A stretch of DNA of 64,000 nt from Sphingobium sp. (GCA_017744605.1 JAGIAZ010000016.1:62001-126000), one strand, 5' to 3'. Positions 1 to 8,555 are shown, counted from the first letter of the stretch. The notes: a model not told the origin generated them from the letters alone. Translations and numbers: made by a program.

Positions 1-1
1 T

Positions 2-1258
2 GTGATTGCCGGCCTGCCATCGGCGGTGAACCTGCTGCGGCTGCTGGTCGCGCGCCCGGCGCTGGCGCAGACCCTGGTGCTGATCCTGGCCCACGCCCCG
101 ACACTGTCCGCCGCGCTGGCCCGCCATCCGGCGCTGTTCGACGGGCTCATCGACCAGAGCGCGCTCGACCTGCCGCCCAGCGTGCCCGATCTCGTCGCGG
201 ACATGCGGCGGCGCGACACCAGCCGCGATTTCCAGGAAGTGCTCGACCATGTCCGCCGGGCTGTCGGGGAGCGCCGCTTCGCGCTGGGCGTGCAGCTGGT
301 CCAGAGCGAGAGCGATCCGATCGAGGTCGGCAAGGGCTATGCGCGGGTCGCCGAGGCGGCGGTCGACGTGCTCGCTCATGCCGCCATATCCGAATTCGAG
401 GCGGCGCATGGCAAGGTCCCCGGCGGCGATCTCGTCATCCTCGCACTCGGGCGCTTCGGCGGCGGGCTGCTGACGCACGCGTCCGATCTCGACCTCATCT
501 TCCTTTTTACCGGCGATTTCCACGCCGAGTCCGATGGCCCTCGCCCGCTCGGCGCGACGCTGTATTTCAACCGTCTGGCCACGCGCGTCATCAATGCGCT
601 CTCGGTCCAGACGGCCGCCGGCGCGCTCTACGAGGTGGACACGCGCCTGCGCCCCTCCGGCACGCAGGGACCGCTGGCGGTCAGCTTCGAGAGCTTCGCG
701 CGCTACCAGGCGGAAGCGGCGTGGACGTGGGAGCATCTCGCCCTCAACCGGGCGCGGGTCGTGTTCGGGCCAGCGAAAGCCCGCGCCGAGCTGGAGGGCA
801 TCATCGCAAAAACGCTGCGCGCCGAACGCGATGCCGGCGAACTGATACGCGGCGCGGTCAAGATGCGGGCCGACATCGCCACGCACAAGCCGCCGGCCGG
901 GCCGCTCGACGTGAAGCTCGTCCCGGGCGGGCTCGTCGACCTCGAATTCCTGATCCATGTGACCCAACTGACGCGCCGCACCGGCTTCGCGCCCGATCTC
1001 GCAACCGCGCTCGATCAGCTTGTCGCCCAAGGCCTGATCGACCCGGCGCTGCGCCCCGCGGCGGATCTGCTCACCCGCTATCTTGTCGTCTCGCGCCTCG
1101 TCACGCCGGGCTCCACCGAGCCGCCCGAGGAGAGCCGCTGGCTGGTCGCCAAGAGCTGCGGCGCGACGGACTGGACCGAGCTGCTTGCCCGAATCGAGAC
1201 GGCACGGCAGAGCATTTCGGCAGGCTGGAATGAAATCGTGGCAGGCACACGGGACTAG
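2..1258 (+). CDS. glnE: Glutamine synthetase adenylyltransferase GlnE, C-terminal half (cut by window edge)
   Basis: This is the 3' part of the bifunctional enzyme that adenylylates and de-adenylylates glutamine synthetase in response to nitrogen status. About 418 residues are visible; the family is usually 900-1000 long, so the first nucleotidyltransferase domain lies outside the window. The second one is clear: the GRFGG motif followed by an S-D-L-D-L-I-F-L-F strand near residues 150-170 carries the catalytic carboxylates. Downstream is the R-x-R-P-S-G-T-Q-G-P segment and the helical GlnD_UR_UTase-like tail (KLVPGGLVDLEFLIH). The GTG at base 2 is only the first codon seen, not a real start. 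Identity is firm; length and start cannot be judged. Confidence 0.95.
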   Translation: MIAGLPSAVNLLRLLVARPALAQTLVLILAHAPTLSAALARHPALFDGLIDQSALDLPPSVPDLVADMRRRDTSRDFQEVLDHVRRAVGERRFALGVQLVQSESDPIEVGKGYARVAEAAVDVLAHAAISEFEAAHGKVPGGDLVILALGRFGGGLLTHASDLDLIFLFTGDFHAESDGPRPLGATLYFNRLATRVINALSVQTAAGALYEVDTRLRPSGTQGPLAVSFESFARYQAEAAWTWEHLALNRARVVFGPAKARAELEGIIAKTLRAERDAGELIRGAVKMRADIATHKPPAGPLDVKLVPGGLVDLEFLIHVTQLTRRTGFAPDLATALDQLVAQGLIDPALRPAADLLTRYLVVSRLVTPGSTEPPEESRWLVAKSCGATDWTELLARIETARQSISAGWNEIVAGTRD

Positions 1259-1284
1259 AGGCTGATCCGTTCACATTAGCCCCT

Positions 1285-1378
1285 CGTCATTGCGAGGCCG
1301 GCTTGAGCCGGGCGAAGCAATCCAGGGACGGATAAGACCGGCCTGGATTGCCGCGCGACTGCGTCGCTCGCAATGACG
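1285..1378. repeat. Family A palindromic repeat, copy 1
   Basis: The element begins CGTCATTGCGAGG and ends CGCTCGCAATGACG, so its ends are inverted copies. Inside lies a second small hairpin (GCCGGC..GCCGGGC) and the pair GCAATCCAG / CCTGGATTGC. It lies in the gap between glnE and bcp. Five further copies occur in this window, at 4215, 14188, 19511, 37517 and 45926 (the last truncated). Copies 1, 14188 and 37517 share an extra 5' lead resembling GGCTGATCC just upstream. Confidence 0.85.
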
Positions 1379-1441
1379 ATTCAGCTCTGCTGAATTGTCG
1401 TCTAGGGTGCCACTATGCGGGGTTGTGTTCACACGCCCTCG

Positions 1442-1461
1442 GCTCCTGCCTCGGCAGGAGC
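1442..1461. repeat. Family B hairpin (20 bp) upstream of bcp
   Basis: GCTCCTGCC and GGCAGGAGC form perfect 9-bp arms around a 2-base loop. The sequence is almost the same as the hairpins that flank the second GIY-YIG gene near 58.8 and 59.1 kb. It ends about 15 bases before the bcp ribosome-binding site and could fold in that leader. Confidence 0.7.
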
Positions 1462-1487
1462 ACCGGCTTGATGCGAAGGAGGAATAT

Positions 1488-1952
1488 ATGCTCGGCGAAG
1501 GCGACAATCTGCCCGATGTGACGCTCAAGGGCGCGGACGGCGAAGCGCTCAAGCTCTCGGCCTATCGCGGCAAGCCGGTGGTGGTCTATTTCTATCCCAA
1601 GGCCGACACGCCGGGCTGCACCACGGAGGCGATCGACTTCACCGGCCTCATCGACGGCTTCGGCGCGCTGGGGGTTCCCGTCATCGCCATCTCCAAGGAC
1701 CCGATCCGCAAGCTCAATCGCTTCGCCGAGAAGCACGGGCTTGCCGTCACATTGGCCTCCGACGAGGATGGCAGCGTGTGCGAGGCGTTCGGCACCTGGA
1801 TCGAGAAGAGCCTCTATGGCCGCAAATATATGGGCATCGCCCGCGCGACCTTCCTCGCCGACGCCAAGGGCACGATCGTCAAGGTCTGGCCCGCGGTGAA
1901 GGTGAAGGGCCATGCGCAGGAGGTGCTCGAGGCGGTGAAGGGGCTGGGTTGA
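1488..1952 (+). CDS. bcp: Thiol peroxidase of the BCP/PrxQ family
   Basis: This is a cytoplasmic peroxiredoxin that reduces hydrogen peroxide and organic hydroperoxides with electrons from thioredoxin. It has 154 residues, the normal family length. The peroxidatic cysteine is C44 in the motif DTPGCTTEAIDF. The second cysteine that many BCPs carry five residues later is replaced by isoleucine. The only other cysteine is C98 (DEDGSVCEAFG), so it would have to act as a 1-Cys enzyme or resolve through C98 or a partner. The start at 1488 is set by the strong AAGGAGGA site at 1476-1483; an open frame extends upstream but runs into repeat sequence. Confidence 0.93.
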   Translation: MLGEGDNLPDVTLKGADGEALKLSAYRGKPVVVYFYPKADTPGCTTEAIDFTGLIDGFGALGVPVIAISKDPIRKLNRFAEKHGLAVTLASDEDGSVCEAFGTWIEKSLYGRKYMGIARATFLADAKGTIVKVWPAVKVKGHAQEVLEAVKGLG

Positions 1953-1977
1953 GAGGGCGGCCCGGGAAAACCACGCC

Positions 1978-2052
1978 GTTCGTGTCGAGCGAAGTCGAGA
2001 CACGGCAAGCACGGGTTTTGCGGTTCTCGACTTCGCTCGAACCGAACGGGAG
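1978..2052. repeat. Family D element (75 bp), intergenic copy
   Basis: The left part reads GTTCGTGTCGAGCGAAGTCG and the right part is built from CTCGACTTCGCTCGAACCG, so the two GTCGAGCGAAGTCGAGA-type arms are inverted around an 18-base variable centre. A second copy, in opposite orientation and also exactly 75 bp, lies inside tsaD at 33831-33905. Its 26-base left part and 31-base right part match this copy, and only the centre differs. Confidence 0.9.
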
Positions 2053-2065
2053 CGGAGAACCGTCC

Positions 2066-2197
2066 ATGCCCGAAACATCGTGCGGCGGCTGGGCGTTCGA
2101 CCGGATCAGCGACGTCAATTTCAAGCGCTGGACAGCGTGGGTCGTGACAGCGGTCGGAGCGCTCTATCTGGTCAAGGCAGCGCAGGCATGGGGTTAG
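2066..2197 (+). pseudogene. Short membrane-protein fragment, possibly the tail of a TauE/SafE-type transporter
   Basis: A 43-codon frame starts 14 bases after the family D element. It encodes a Phe-Lys-Arg-Trp-Thr stretch followed by one hydrophobic helix (TAWVVTAVGALYLVKAA) and a stop. The pattern FxRWTxWxVTAxGxxYL resembles the C-terminus of TauE/SafE-family permeases, but nothing upstream encodes the rest of such a protein. I read it as a remnant left beside a repeat. It could also be a genuine 43-residue single-pass protein. The frame has no good ribosome-binding site, since GGAGAAC at 2054-2060 lies close to the ATG. Confidence 0.35.
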
Positions 2198-2211
2198 CCG
2201 AAGGGGGTACA

Positions 2212-2448
2212 ATGACGCTTCGGAAATGGATCAGAGGAACGGCGATTGCTGTCCTAATCCTGTGGGTTTTCGTTATCTTGCCTCGAATGCTGATCGGGGC
2301 GATGTGGGCGGGAGGTTGGCCACTTTGGCCGCCTGTCACGATGGGGACCGATGCGGACTTCCACACCTGGATGCTCGATTTTTGCCTCGGTTACATCGTT
2401 CCCGTCATCGCGGCGCCGACATTGATATTAGTGAGAAAGCGGCGGTGA
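2212..2448 (+). CDS. Small two-helix membrane protein, unknown function
   Basis: The product is 78 residues with two predicted transmembrane segments (about 10-30 and 58-75) joined by a loop rich in Trp, Gly and Pro, and ending in a basic tail (RKRR), which suggests the C-terminus is cytoplasmic. A GAAGGGGG site lies six bases before the ATG. The stop overlaps the start of the ferritin-like gene by one base (TGATG), so the two are probably co-translated. I do not recognise the family. Confidence 0.6.
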   Translation: MTLRKWIRGTAIAVLILWVFVILPRMLIGAMWAGGWPLWPPVTMGTDADFHTWMLDFCLGYIVPVIAAPTLILVRKRR

Positions 2449-3236
2449 TGGATCTCGCTTCAGCCTGTATCGCGGTGCTGGAGACCGCCGATCCGCATAC
2501 CAAGGCGATGGCCGCCCGCAAGGTCGCGCGCGATTGGCGTCTGGGACGATTGGTCCATATATTCAATGCGATGCCGCCGGACCGGCCGGCCCGCCCGGAC
2601 CTGCCCGAGCTGCTGCCGCCCAACCGCATGCCCAAGCGCGGCAAGGGCGGATCGGCGCGCTCGCAGATCGCGCTGATCCATGCCCTCGCCCATATCGAAT
2701 TCGTCGCCATCGACCTCGCCTTCGATCTCGTCGCGCGCTTCGGCGGGGACTATCCGCCCGCGTTCGCCGACGACTGGCTGCGCGTCGGGGCGGACGAGGC
2801 GATGCACTTCGCGCTGCTCGACCGGCGCCTCAAGGAACTGGGCAGCTTCTACGGCGCGTTGCCGGCCCATGACGGACTGTGGGAAGCGGCATCGGAGACG
2901 GCGCACGATGCCGGCGCACGCCTCGCCATCGTGCCGCTGGTGCTGGAAGCGCGGGCGCTGGACATCACGCCGCAGACCATCGAGCGCTTCACCAGCTTTG
3001 GCGACCTCAAGACCGCGCGATCCCTGACGCGAATCATGTCGGACGAGGTCTTCCACGTCCGGGCGGGGATGAAATGGTTTCGGTGGACGATGAATCGAAT
3101 GGGCGCAAACCCGCAGGAAAGCTACCAAATGCTCGTGAAACGGCATTTCAGAGGGCGACTCAAAGCGCCGTTCAACGACTCAACGCGAAGTCAGGCCGGT
3201 TTAACGCGCGATTTCTACGAACCCCTTGCCGGTTAA
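2448..3236 (+). CDS. DUF455 ferritin-like di-iron protein
   Basis: This 262-residue protein matches the DUF455 family, which has a four-helix ferritin-like fold related to the tRNA hydroxylase MiaE. Candidate metal ligands are visible in the expected order: the E of HIEFVAIDLAFD, the E and H of DEAMHF, a Glu around LVLEARALD, and the E/H of DEVFHVRAG. The cofactor and substrate are not established for the family. The start at 2448 overlaps the stop of the upstream membrane protein. An in-frame extension further upstream reads through that gene and is rejected. Confidence 0.8.
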   Translation: MDLASACIAVLETADPHTKAMAARKVARDWRLGRLVHIFNAMPPDRPARPDLPELLPPNRMPKRGKGGSARSQIALIHALAHIEFVAIDLAFDLVARFGGDYPPAFADDWLRVGADEAMHFALLDRRLKELGSFYGALPAHDGLWEAASETAHDAGARLAIVPLVLEARALDITPQTIERFTSFGDLKTARSLTRIMSDEVFHVRAGMKWFRWTMNRMGANPQESYQMLVKRHFRGRLKAPFNDSTRSQAGLTRDFYEPLAG

Positions 3237-3328
3237 CTTTTATTTCGCTCGAAAGGGGTCACGGTCCACCCGGGCCGCAAGAATAGCGGTCCCTCAGGGA
3301 TCAATTTTCTGACGGGGTCGCGTCGTTC

Positions 3329-4135
3329 ATGTTCACCGTTTTCACCGCACACTCGCGCGGCCTTGTCCGTGGTGCGTTCCTCGCCCTGATCGGGTTGATG
3401 ACCGCCGCCGCCAGCCCCGCCATGGCGGAGGACGCCGCAGCGCACGACGCGCAGTTCTCATCGCTGTTCTCCACCTGGGTGAAGATGAACAACGGCACCG
3501 AGGATAACGCTTCGACCCGCGCTTCGATCCCGTCGCGCGAGCCCGTGGACACCATCGACCGCCTGAGCTCGAACTTCGGTGCGCGCACCGACCCGTTCAA
3601 CGGCCACAAGCGCATGCACCAGGGCGTCGACATTGCTGGCCCGCTCGGCACGCCGGTCTATGCGACTGCCGACGGCGTCGTCGCGGTCGCGGAATTCAAC
3701 AATGGCGGCTACGGCAATCTGGTCGAGATCGACCATGGCAACGGCCTGCAGACCCGCTATGGCCACCTGTCGCGTCTCATCGCCCAGCCCAACGAATTCG
3801 TTCGCCGCGGCCAGCTGATCGGCCTGATGGGTTCGACCGGCCGTTCGACCGGCAGCCACCTCCATTATGAGGTCCGCATCGACGGCAACGCGGTCAACCC
3901 GCTGCCCTATATCGACGGCACCAACTATGAGATCGCGCTCGCCAACGCCAAGTCGCATGTCGACATGGACGATGTGGACGAGATCGCCATGGGTGGTCCG
4001 GAAGCCAAGAAGAGCAGCGACTTCGGCGGCTACAACCGCGCGCCGGTGGCCAGGAAGACGGTCGTCCATGCCAAGGCTGCCACCGCCAAATCGGCCACGC
4101 ACAAGGTGGTCAAGAAGGCGCGCCGCCACCGCTGA
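3329..4135 (+). CDS. Exported M23 (LytM-type) peptidoglycan endopeptidase
   Basis: This is a 268-residue secreted murein hydrolase or hydrolase-like regulator. It has a long signal peptide (residues 1-34, ending AMA-ED), a short linker, and the LytM domain at about 78-195. The zinc ligands look complete: H97 and D101 (HQGVD) and H179 of the HLH motif, with H177 and H146 (RYGHLS) as catalytic histidines. It is therefore probably an active enzyme rather than a degenerate activator. The C-terminal 35 residues are Lys/His-rich, which may help binding to anionic wall polymers. The gene stands alone and ends at a clear terminator. Confidence 0.9.
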   Translation: MFTVFTAHSRGLVRGAFLALIGLMTAAASPAMAEDAAAHDAQFSSLFSTWVKMNNGTEDNASTRASIPSREPVDTIDRLSSNFGARTDPFNGHKRMHQGVDIAGPLGTPVYATADGVVAVAEFNNGGYGNLVEIDHGNGLQTRYGHLSRLIAQPNEFVRRGQLIGLMGSTGRSTGSHLHYEVRIDGNAVNPLPYIDGTNYEIALANAKSHVDMDDVDEIAMGGPEAKKSSDFGGYNRAPVARKTVVHAKAATAKSATHKVVKKARRHR

Positions 4136-4160
4136 GCCCAGGCGCAACGCTGGCGAACGA

Positions 4161-4182
4161 GGGAGCTTCGGCTCCCTTTTTC
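4161..4182 (+). terminator. Rho-independent terminator after the M23 peptidase gene
   Basis: GGGAGC-TTCG-GCTCCC forms a six-pair stem with a stable UUCG tetraloop, followed directly by TTTTTC. It lies 26 bases past the stop codon and is the most textbook terminator in the window. Confidence 0.9.
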
Positions 4183-4214
4183 ATTTGGGACGAAGTTCTT
4201 ACTGCAAGGCAAAT

Positions 4215-4292
4215 CGTCATTGCGAGCGAAGCGAAGCAATCCAGAGCGTTGTCCGACCTGGATTGCTTCGGGGCTATGCCCTCGCAATGACG
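4215..4292. repeat. Family A palindromic repeat, copy 2
   Basis: Ends are CGTCATTGCGAG and CTCGCAATGACG. The inner pair is GAAGCAATCCAG / CTGGATTGCTTC. It is shorter than the other full copies because the internal GCCGGC hairpin is missing. It fills the space between the terminator and erpA. Confidence 0.85.
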
Positions 4293-4345
4293 GGTAGGTA
4301 GCGGTCCCGCTTGTGGGCGAACGCTCCAGCCCCTATCTTCGCAGC

Positions 4346-4669
4346 ATGGACATTGCCCTCTCTCCCTCGGCCGCGAGCCGCGTCGCCTGGATCGCCGAGC
4401 GCCAGCAGAAGCCTGCGATCCTGCGCCTCGCCGTCGAAGGCGGCGGCTGCTCGGGTTTCCAGTATCGCTTCGGCCTCGCCGACGCCCCGGAGGCTGACGA
4501 CACGATCGTCGAGACCGACGGCGTCCGCCTCGTGGTGGACGCGATGAGCCTCGACCTGGTGCGCGGCGCGACCGTGGACTTCGTCGACAATCTCGGCGGA
4601 TCGTCCTTCAAGGTCGAGAATCCGAATGCCACGGCCGGCTGCGGCTGCGGCACGAGTTTTTCAGTGTAA
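4346..4669 (+). CDS. erpA: Iron-sulfur cluster insertion protein ErpA / A-type carrier
   Basis: This is an A-type Fe-S carrier that passes clusters to apoproteins. The 107-residue product has the three invariant cysteines C35 (GGGCSGFQY), C99 and C101 (GCGCG). A GTG 33 bases upstream is also in frame, but the ATG at 4346 gives the usual family N-terminus (MDIALSPSAASR). ErpA and IscA/SufA are hard to separate without comparison, so the symbol is the likeliest one rather than certain. The stop is followed four bases later by a family C repeat. Confidence 0.88.
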   Translation: MDIALSPSAASRVAWIAERQQKPAILRLAVEGGGCSGFQYRFGLADAPEADDTIVETDGVRLVVDAMSLDLVRGATVDFVDNLGGSSFKVENPNATAGCGCGTSFSV

Positions 4670-4673
4670 GTTT

Positions 4674-4760
4674 CGTCACCCCGAACTTGTTTCAGGGTCC
4701 ATTTTGCGCCAGCACGGCTCACGAGTTTTCCATGGATGCTGAAACAGGTTCAGCATGACG
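4674..4760. repeat. Family C palindromic repeat, copy 1
   Basis: The left half starts CGTCACCCCGAACTTGTTTC and the right half ends GAAACAGGTTCAGCATGACG, so the halves are inverted around a 30-base spacer. A second full copy is at 18710 and a single right half at 45050. This copy fills the whole gap between erpA and xthA, and its terminal CATGACG contributes a false ATG in frame with xthA. Confidence 0.88.
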
Positions 4761-4769
4761 GGAGTGGGC

Positions 4770-5543
4770 ATGCGCATCGCCACCTTCAATATCAACGGCA
4801 TCCGCGCGCGCCTGCCGCGGCTGGTCGAATGGCTGACCGAGACGCAGCCCGACGTCGCCTGCCTCCAGGAAATCAAGACGCAGGATGACGGCTTCCCGAT
4901 CAAGGATATCGAGGCGGCGGGCTATGGCGCGATCTGGCACGGGCAGAAGGGCTTCAACGGCGTCGCGATTCTGACACGCGGCGCCACGCCGGTGGAGGTG
5001 ACGCGCGGGCTGGAAGGCGAACCGGAGGACGAGCATAGCCGCTATCTCGAAGCCGAGGTGAATGGCGTGCGCATCGCCACCATCTATCTGCCCAACGGCA
5101 ATCCGGTGCCCGGCCCCAAGTTCGACTACAAGCTGCGCTGGATGGCGAGGCTCAGGACGCGCGCCGCGCATATCTGGGCGGAGGAAGTCCCGGCGGTCCT
5201 GGCCGGCGACTATAATGTCATCCCGTTCGACCGCGACGTCTGGAAACCCGAGGCCATGGCGACCGACGCGCTGATGCAGCCGGAAAGCCGCGCGGCCTAC
5301 AAGACCATGCTCGGCGACGGGTGGACGGACGCGCTGGCGACCGTGCATCCCGATGGGGGCGTCTGGACCTATTGGGATTATCAGATGAACGCCTGGCCGC
5401 GGAATGCGGGCTTCCGCATCGACCATCTGCTGCTGTCACCCGCCGCCGCCGATCGGCTGGTCGACGCGCAGGTCGACAACGATCATCGCGGCCGCGAAAA
5501 GGCCAGCGATCATGCGCCGGTCTGGGTGCAGCTGCGGGATTGA
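4770..5543 (+). CDS. xthA: Exodeoxyribonuclease III (AP endonuclease)
   Basis: This enzyme cleaves DNA at abasic sites and removes 3'-blocking groups in base-excision repair. It has 257 residues, as usual for the family. Signature residues are N8 (FNINGIRAR), E34 (CLQEIK), the GDYNVIPFDRD segment with the Asp/Asn pair, the RIDHLLLS strand, and the catalytic SDHAPVW near the C-terminus. I start at 4770 because GGGAG at 4760-4764 is well placed for it. The ATG at 4755 belongs to the end of the preceding repeat. Confidence 0.94.
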   Translation: MRIATFNINGIRARLPRLVEWLTETQPDVACLQEIKTQDDGFPIKDIEAAGYGAIWHGQKGFNGVAILTRGATPVEVTRGLEGEPEDEHSRYLEAEVNGVRIATIYLPNGNPVPGPKFDYKLRWMARLRTRAAHIWAEEVPAVLAGDYNVIPFDRDVWKPEAMATDALMQPESRAAYKTMLGDGWTDALATVHPDGGVWTYWDYQMNAWPRNAGFRIDHLLLSPAAADRLVDAQVDNDHRGREKASDHAPVWVQLRD

Positions 5544-5554
5544 GCGCGCTCGGC

Positions 5555-6430
5555 TCAGCCGCGCAGCGCCGCCTTCAGCACATCAGCCATCGGCACGGTC
5601 AGACGACCGATGATGCGCTCCATCGTGCCGCCTTCCTCCAGCAGGCCGCCTTCGCTGGCGCCATGATCGGATTTGGCGATGAGCCCGGCGACGAAGGCAG
5701 GCATGCCCATCGCGACGATCGCGGCTTCGAATTCCGGCTTGGCGAGATGGACCGCCTCGACCGGTTTTCCGCTGATACGGGCGGCCATGGCGGCGAGATC
5801 CGCAAAGCTGAAGCTCTTGCTGCCGGCCAGCTCATGGACCTTGCCCGCCTGCGGCTCCGGGGCAGTGAGGACAGCGACGGCCGCTTCGGCGAAATCGGCC
5901 CGCGGCGCGGCGGAAATCCGGCCTGCTCCCGCATGGTGGGGAAGAGTGCCGCTCGCCACGGCGGCCTGCACGCGGAACACGTAATTTTCGCAATACCAGC
6001 CATGGCGCAGCAACACGAACGGCACGCCGACCTCGCGCAGCACGGCTTCGGTCGCCTTGTGCTCGGCGGCGATGGCGAGCGTCGTCTCGCCGGCGCGCAG
6101 CACGCTGGTATAGGCGATGAGACCGATGCCGGCATCGCGCGCCGCCTCGATCACCGCGCGGTGCTGCCGTTCGCGTTCGCCGACCGCATTGCCGGAGATG
6201 AGCAGCAGCTTGCCGATGCCGGCCAGCGCGGGCCGCAGCGTCTCGGGACGATCATAGTCGAATGCGCGCACGTCGGCGCCGAGCGCGGCCAGATCGGCAG
6301 CCTTGGCCGGGTCGCGGACCAGCGCGACGGTCCTGATATTCGGATGACGCTCGCGCAAGAGTTGCACGACGATCCGCCCCAGCGCGCCCGTTGCCCCCGT
6401 CACGCCGACCGTCTCGATGATCTCGCCCAT
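5555..6430 (-). CDS. NmrA/QorB-type NAD(P)H-dependent quinone oxidoreductase
   Basis: This is an atypical SDR-family protein of 291 residues. The Rossmann glycine motif GVTGATGALGR is at the N-terminus. The central HKATEAVLREVGVPFVLLR and GWYCENY segments match E. coli QorB, which reduces quinones with NADPH. It lacks the classical YxxxK catalytic pair, as expected for this class. The start at 6430 follows a GGGAGAGGA site. It converges on xthA with 11 bases between the two stops. A regulatory NmrA-like role is possible, but the QorB-like segments favour an enzyme. Confidence 0.75.
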   Translation of the reverse strand: MGEIIETVGVTGATGALGRIVVQLLRERHPNIRTVALVRDPAKAADLAALGADVRAFDYDRPETLRPALAGIGKLLLISGNAVGERERQHRAVIEAARDAGIGLIAYTSVLRAGETTLAIAAEHKATEAVLREVGVPFVLLRHGWYCENYVFRVQAAVASGTLPHHAGAGRISAAPRADFAEAAVAVLTAPEPQAGKVHELAGSKSFSFADLAAMAARISGKPVEAVHLAKPEFEAAIVAMGMPAFVAGLIAKSDHGASEGGLLEEGGTMERIIGRLTVPMADVLKAALRG

Positions 6431-6502
6431 ATCCTCTCCCCTCATCCGTTGGCGGGGAGATAGAAGCGCCGGCATCGGAGCGCAATGGCGCGGCCGCCGG
6501 GA

Positions 6503-6901
6503 TCAGGCGAGATTGAGCTGCCAGCTCACCCCGAAGCGGTCGGCCAGCCAGCAGAAGAGCTGCGAAAAGCCGTAATTGCCGAGTGGCATCATGAAGCCGC
6601 CGCCCTCGCCCAGCGCGGCCGCGAGATCGCGCAGCTGCGTCTCGGATTCGCAGTCGATGAAGAAGGAAATGGCGGGCGTGAAGGTGAAGGCATGGACGGG
6701 CGGGCTGTCGAACACTCGCAGGCGCTGGCCGCCGACGGTGAGGATGGCGCTCTTCACCGTGCCCTCCGGGCTCTGTTCGCCCGGACCATAAAGCGCGAGG
6801 CCCTCGACCGTCGCGCCCGGGAAGGTCGCGGCATAGAAATCCAGCGCCTGACGCCCCTCGCCCTGGAACATGATGAAGGGGGTGGTGGTGAGGCCGGCCA
6901 T
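6503..6901 (-). CDS. VOC-superfamily protein, PhnB-like
   Basis: A 132-residue protein of the PhnB/3-demethylubiquinone-methyltransferase-like branch of the glyoxalase (VOC) fold. It begins with the typical PFIMFQG strand and then ALDFYAATFPG, and has GGGFMMPLGNYGFSQLFCWLADRFGVSWQL near the end, in which a family-typical GW/YG-x-S turn is seen. The substrate is unknown for most members. It lies ten bases downstream of comM on the same strand. Confidence 0.8.
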   Translation of the reverse strand: MAGLTTTPFIMFQGEGRQALDFYAATFPGATVEGLALYGPGEQSPEGTVKSAILTVGGQRLRVFDSPPVHAFTFTPAISFFIDCESETQLRDLAAALGEGGGFMMPLGNYGFSQLFCWLADRFGVSWQLNLA

Positions 6902-6911
6902 GCGTGTCTCC

Positions 6912-8423
6912 TCAATTGACAGGTGCTCTTCGCCGATAGCTCAGCGCTTCGGCGACATGGATACGGCCAACCGTCTCCGCCCCGGCGAGGTCTGCGACAG
7001 TCCGTGCCACGCGCAGGACGCGCGTATAGCCCCGCGCGCTGAGCTTCATCGCCGCGGCGGCTTGCGCGAGCAGGGCGCGGCCGGCCTCGTCGGGGGTCGC
7101 GACCTCTTCGAGCGCCTTGCCTTCGAGCTCGGCATTGGTGCGCGCGCCGCCGCAATTTTCCGCGCGACCCGTCTGGATCGCGCGGGCGGTGGCGACACGC
7201 GCGGCCACCTCTGTCGATCCCTCTGCGGGCGGCGGCAGGACGAGATCGGCGGCCGTGACGGCGGCGACTTCGACATGGAGGTCGATGCGATCCAGCAAGG
7301 GGCCGGAGACCTTGGCCTGATAATCGAGCGCGCAGCGCGGGGCGCGGGAACAGGCGAGCGTGGCGTCGTCGAGATGGCCGCAGCGGCAAGGGTTCATCGC
7401 GGCGACAAGCTGGAAGCGGGCCGGGAACGTGACATGGGCGTTGGCACGGGCGACGCTGACTTCGCCTGTTTCGAGCGGCTGACGCAGGCTGTCAAGCACG
7501 GCGCGCTGGAATTCGGGCAGCTCGTCGAGGAACAGCACGCCGAGATGGGCAAGGCTGACTTCGCCCGGCTTCACCCGCAGGCCGCCGCCGACCAGGGCGG
7601 CCATCGACGCGCTGTGATGCGGGGCGCGAAAGGGGCGGGTCTGGCTGATGCGGCCGCCGGAGAGCGTGCCGGCGACGGACTGGACCATCGAGACTTCGAG
7701 CGCTTCGGACGGGGTGAGCGGAGGCAGGATGCCGGGGAGACAGCTCGCCATCAGCGATTTGCCGGCGCCGGGCGGGCCGCTCATCAGCAGATTATGGCCG
7801 CCCGCGGCCGCGATCTCCAGCGCGCGCTTGGCCGTTTCCTGCCCCTTCACCTGGCGCAGATCCGGGCCATGGCGGGGCGGTTCGGCCTCGCCGGCTTGCG
7901 GGCGCGGCAGGACCGTGCCGCCTTTGAAGTGATTGATCAGCGTGAGCAGGTCCGGCGCGGCGAGGACGCCGTCCGATCCGGCCCAGGCGGCTTCCGCGCC
8001 CTGGGCGGCAGGACAGATCAGGGCGAGGTCGCGCTGGGCGGCATGGAGCGCGGCGAGGAGGACGCCGGGCACGGGCGCGACGCGGCCATCGAGACCTAGC
8101 TCGCCGACGACGAGATGGTCGCCGAGCGCCTCGGCATCGACCACGCCCATGGCGGCCAGCAAGGCGAGCGCGATCGGCAGGTCATAATGCGAGCCTTCCT
8201 TCGGCAGGTCGGCGGGCGAGAGATTGACGGTGATGCGCTTGGGCGGAAGCGAAAGCCCGATGGCGGCAATGGCATTGCGCACGCGCTCGCGGGATTCGGC
8301 GACGGCCTTGTCGGCCAGGCCCACGACGATGAAATTGGGAAGGCCGGCGACAAGCTGGCACTGGACTTCGACAGGGCGCGCCTCGAGGCCTAGAAAGGCG
8401 ACCGTCGCTACCGTCGCGATCAC
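6912..8423 (-). CDS. comM: YifB/ComM-type Mg-chelatase-like AAA ATPase
   Basis: A 503-residue hexameric helicase-like ATPase. In other proteobacteria ComM drives branch migration during natural transformation. It has the N-terminal ChlI/Lon-like domain (GLPNFIVVGLADKAVAESRE), a Walker A motif (GPPGAGKS, about residue 216), Walker B (LFLDELPEF) and the C-terminal Mg_chelatase_C part with the four cysteines CRCGHLDDATLAC..C. All motifs are intact. Whether this strain is competent cannot be judged from here. Confidence 0.92.
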   Translation of the reverse strand: MIATVATVAFLGLEARPVEVQCQLVAGLPNFIVVGLADKAVAESRERVRNAIAAIGLSLPPKRITVNLSPADLPKEGSHYDLPIALALLAAMGVVDAEALGDHLVVGELGLDGRVAPVPGVLLAALHAAQRDLALICPAAQGAEAAWAGSDGVLAAPDLLTLINHFKGGTVLPRPQAGEAEPPRHGPDLRQVKGQETAKRALEIAAAGGHNLLMSGPPGAGKSLMASCLPGILPPLTPSEALEVSMVQSVAGTLSGGRISQTRPFRAPHHSASMAALVGGGLRVKPGEVSLAHLGVLFLDELPEFQRAVLDSLRQPLETGEVSVARANAHVTFPARFQLVAAMNPCRCGHLDDATLACSRAPRCALDYQAKVSGPLLDRIDLHVEVAAVTAADLVLPPPAEGSTEVAARVATARAIQTGRAENCGGARTNAELEGKALEEVATPDEAGRALLAQAAAAMKLSARGYTRVLRVARTVADLAGAETVGRIHVAEALSYRRRAPVN

Positions 8424-8555
8424 GTGATTTGATCCCCCTTTGTTCCCCTTTTGCGTTGCTATGCGGAGTTAAGACCGGAGTCGAGGAATAAATGCATTCC
8501 CGTGTTCCTGCGACCCGAAGGGCGACCGAAGGTCAACGCGGGAACATAAGGAAGC

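Noticed and set aside
4755-4769. Upstream ATG of xthA
   Set aside because: It belongs to the terminal CATGACG of a family C repeat, and the ATG at 4770 has the ribosome-binding site.
8494-8545. Weak inverted repeat (ATTCCCGTG..CGCGGGAAC) between comM and the HxlR gene
   Set aside because: Only 7 of 9 arm bases pair and there is no match to the other repeat families, so it may be chance in GC-rich DNA.
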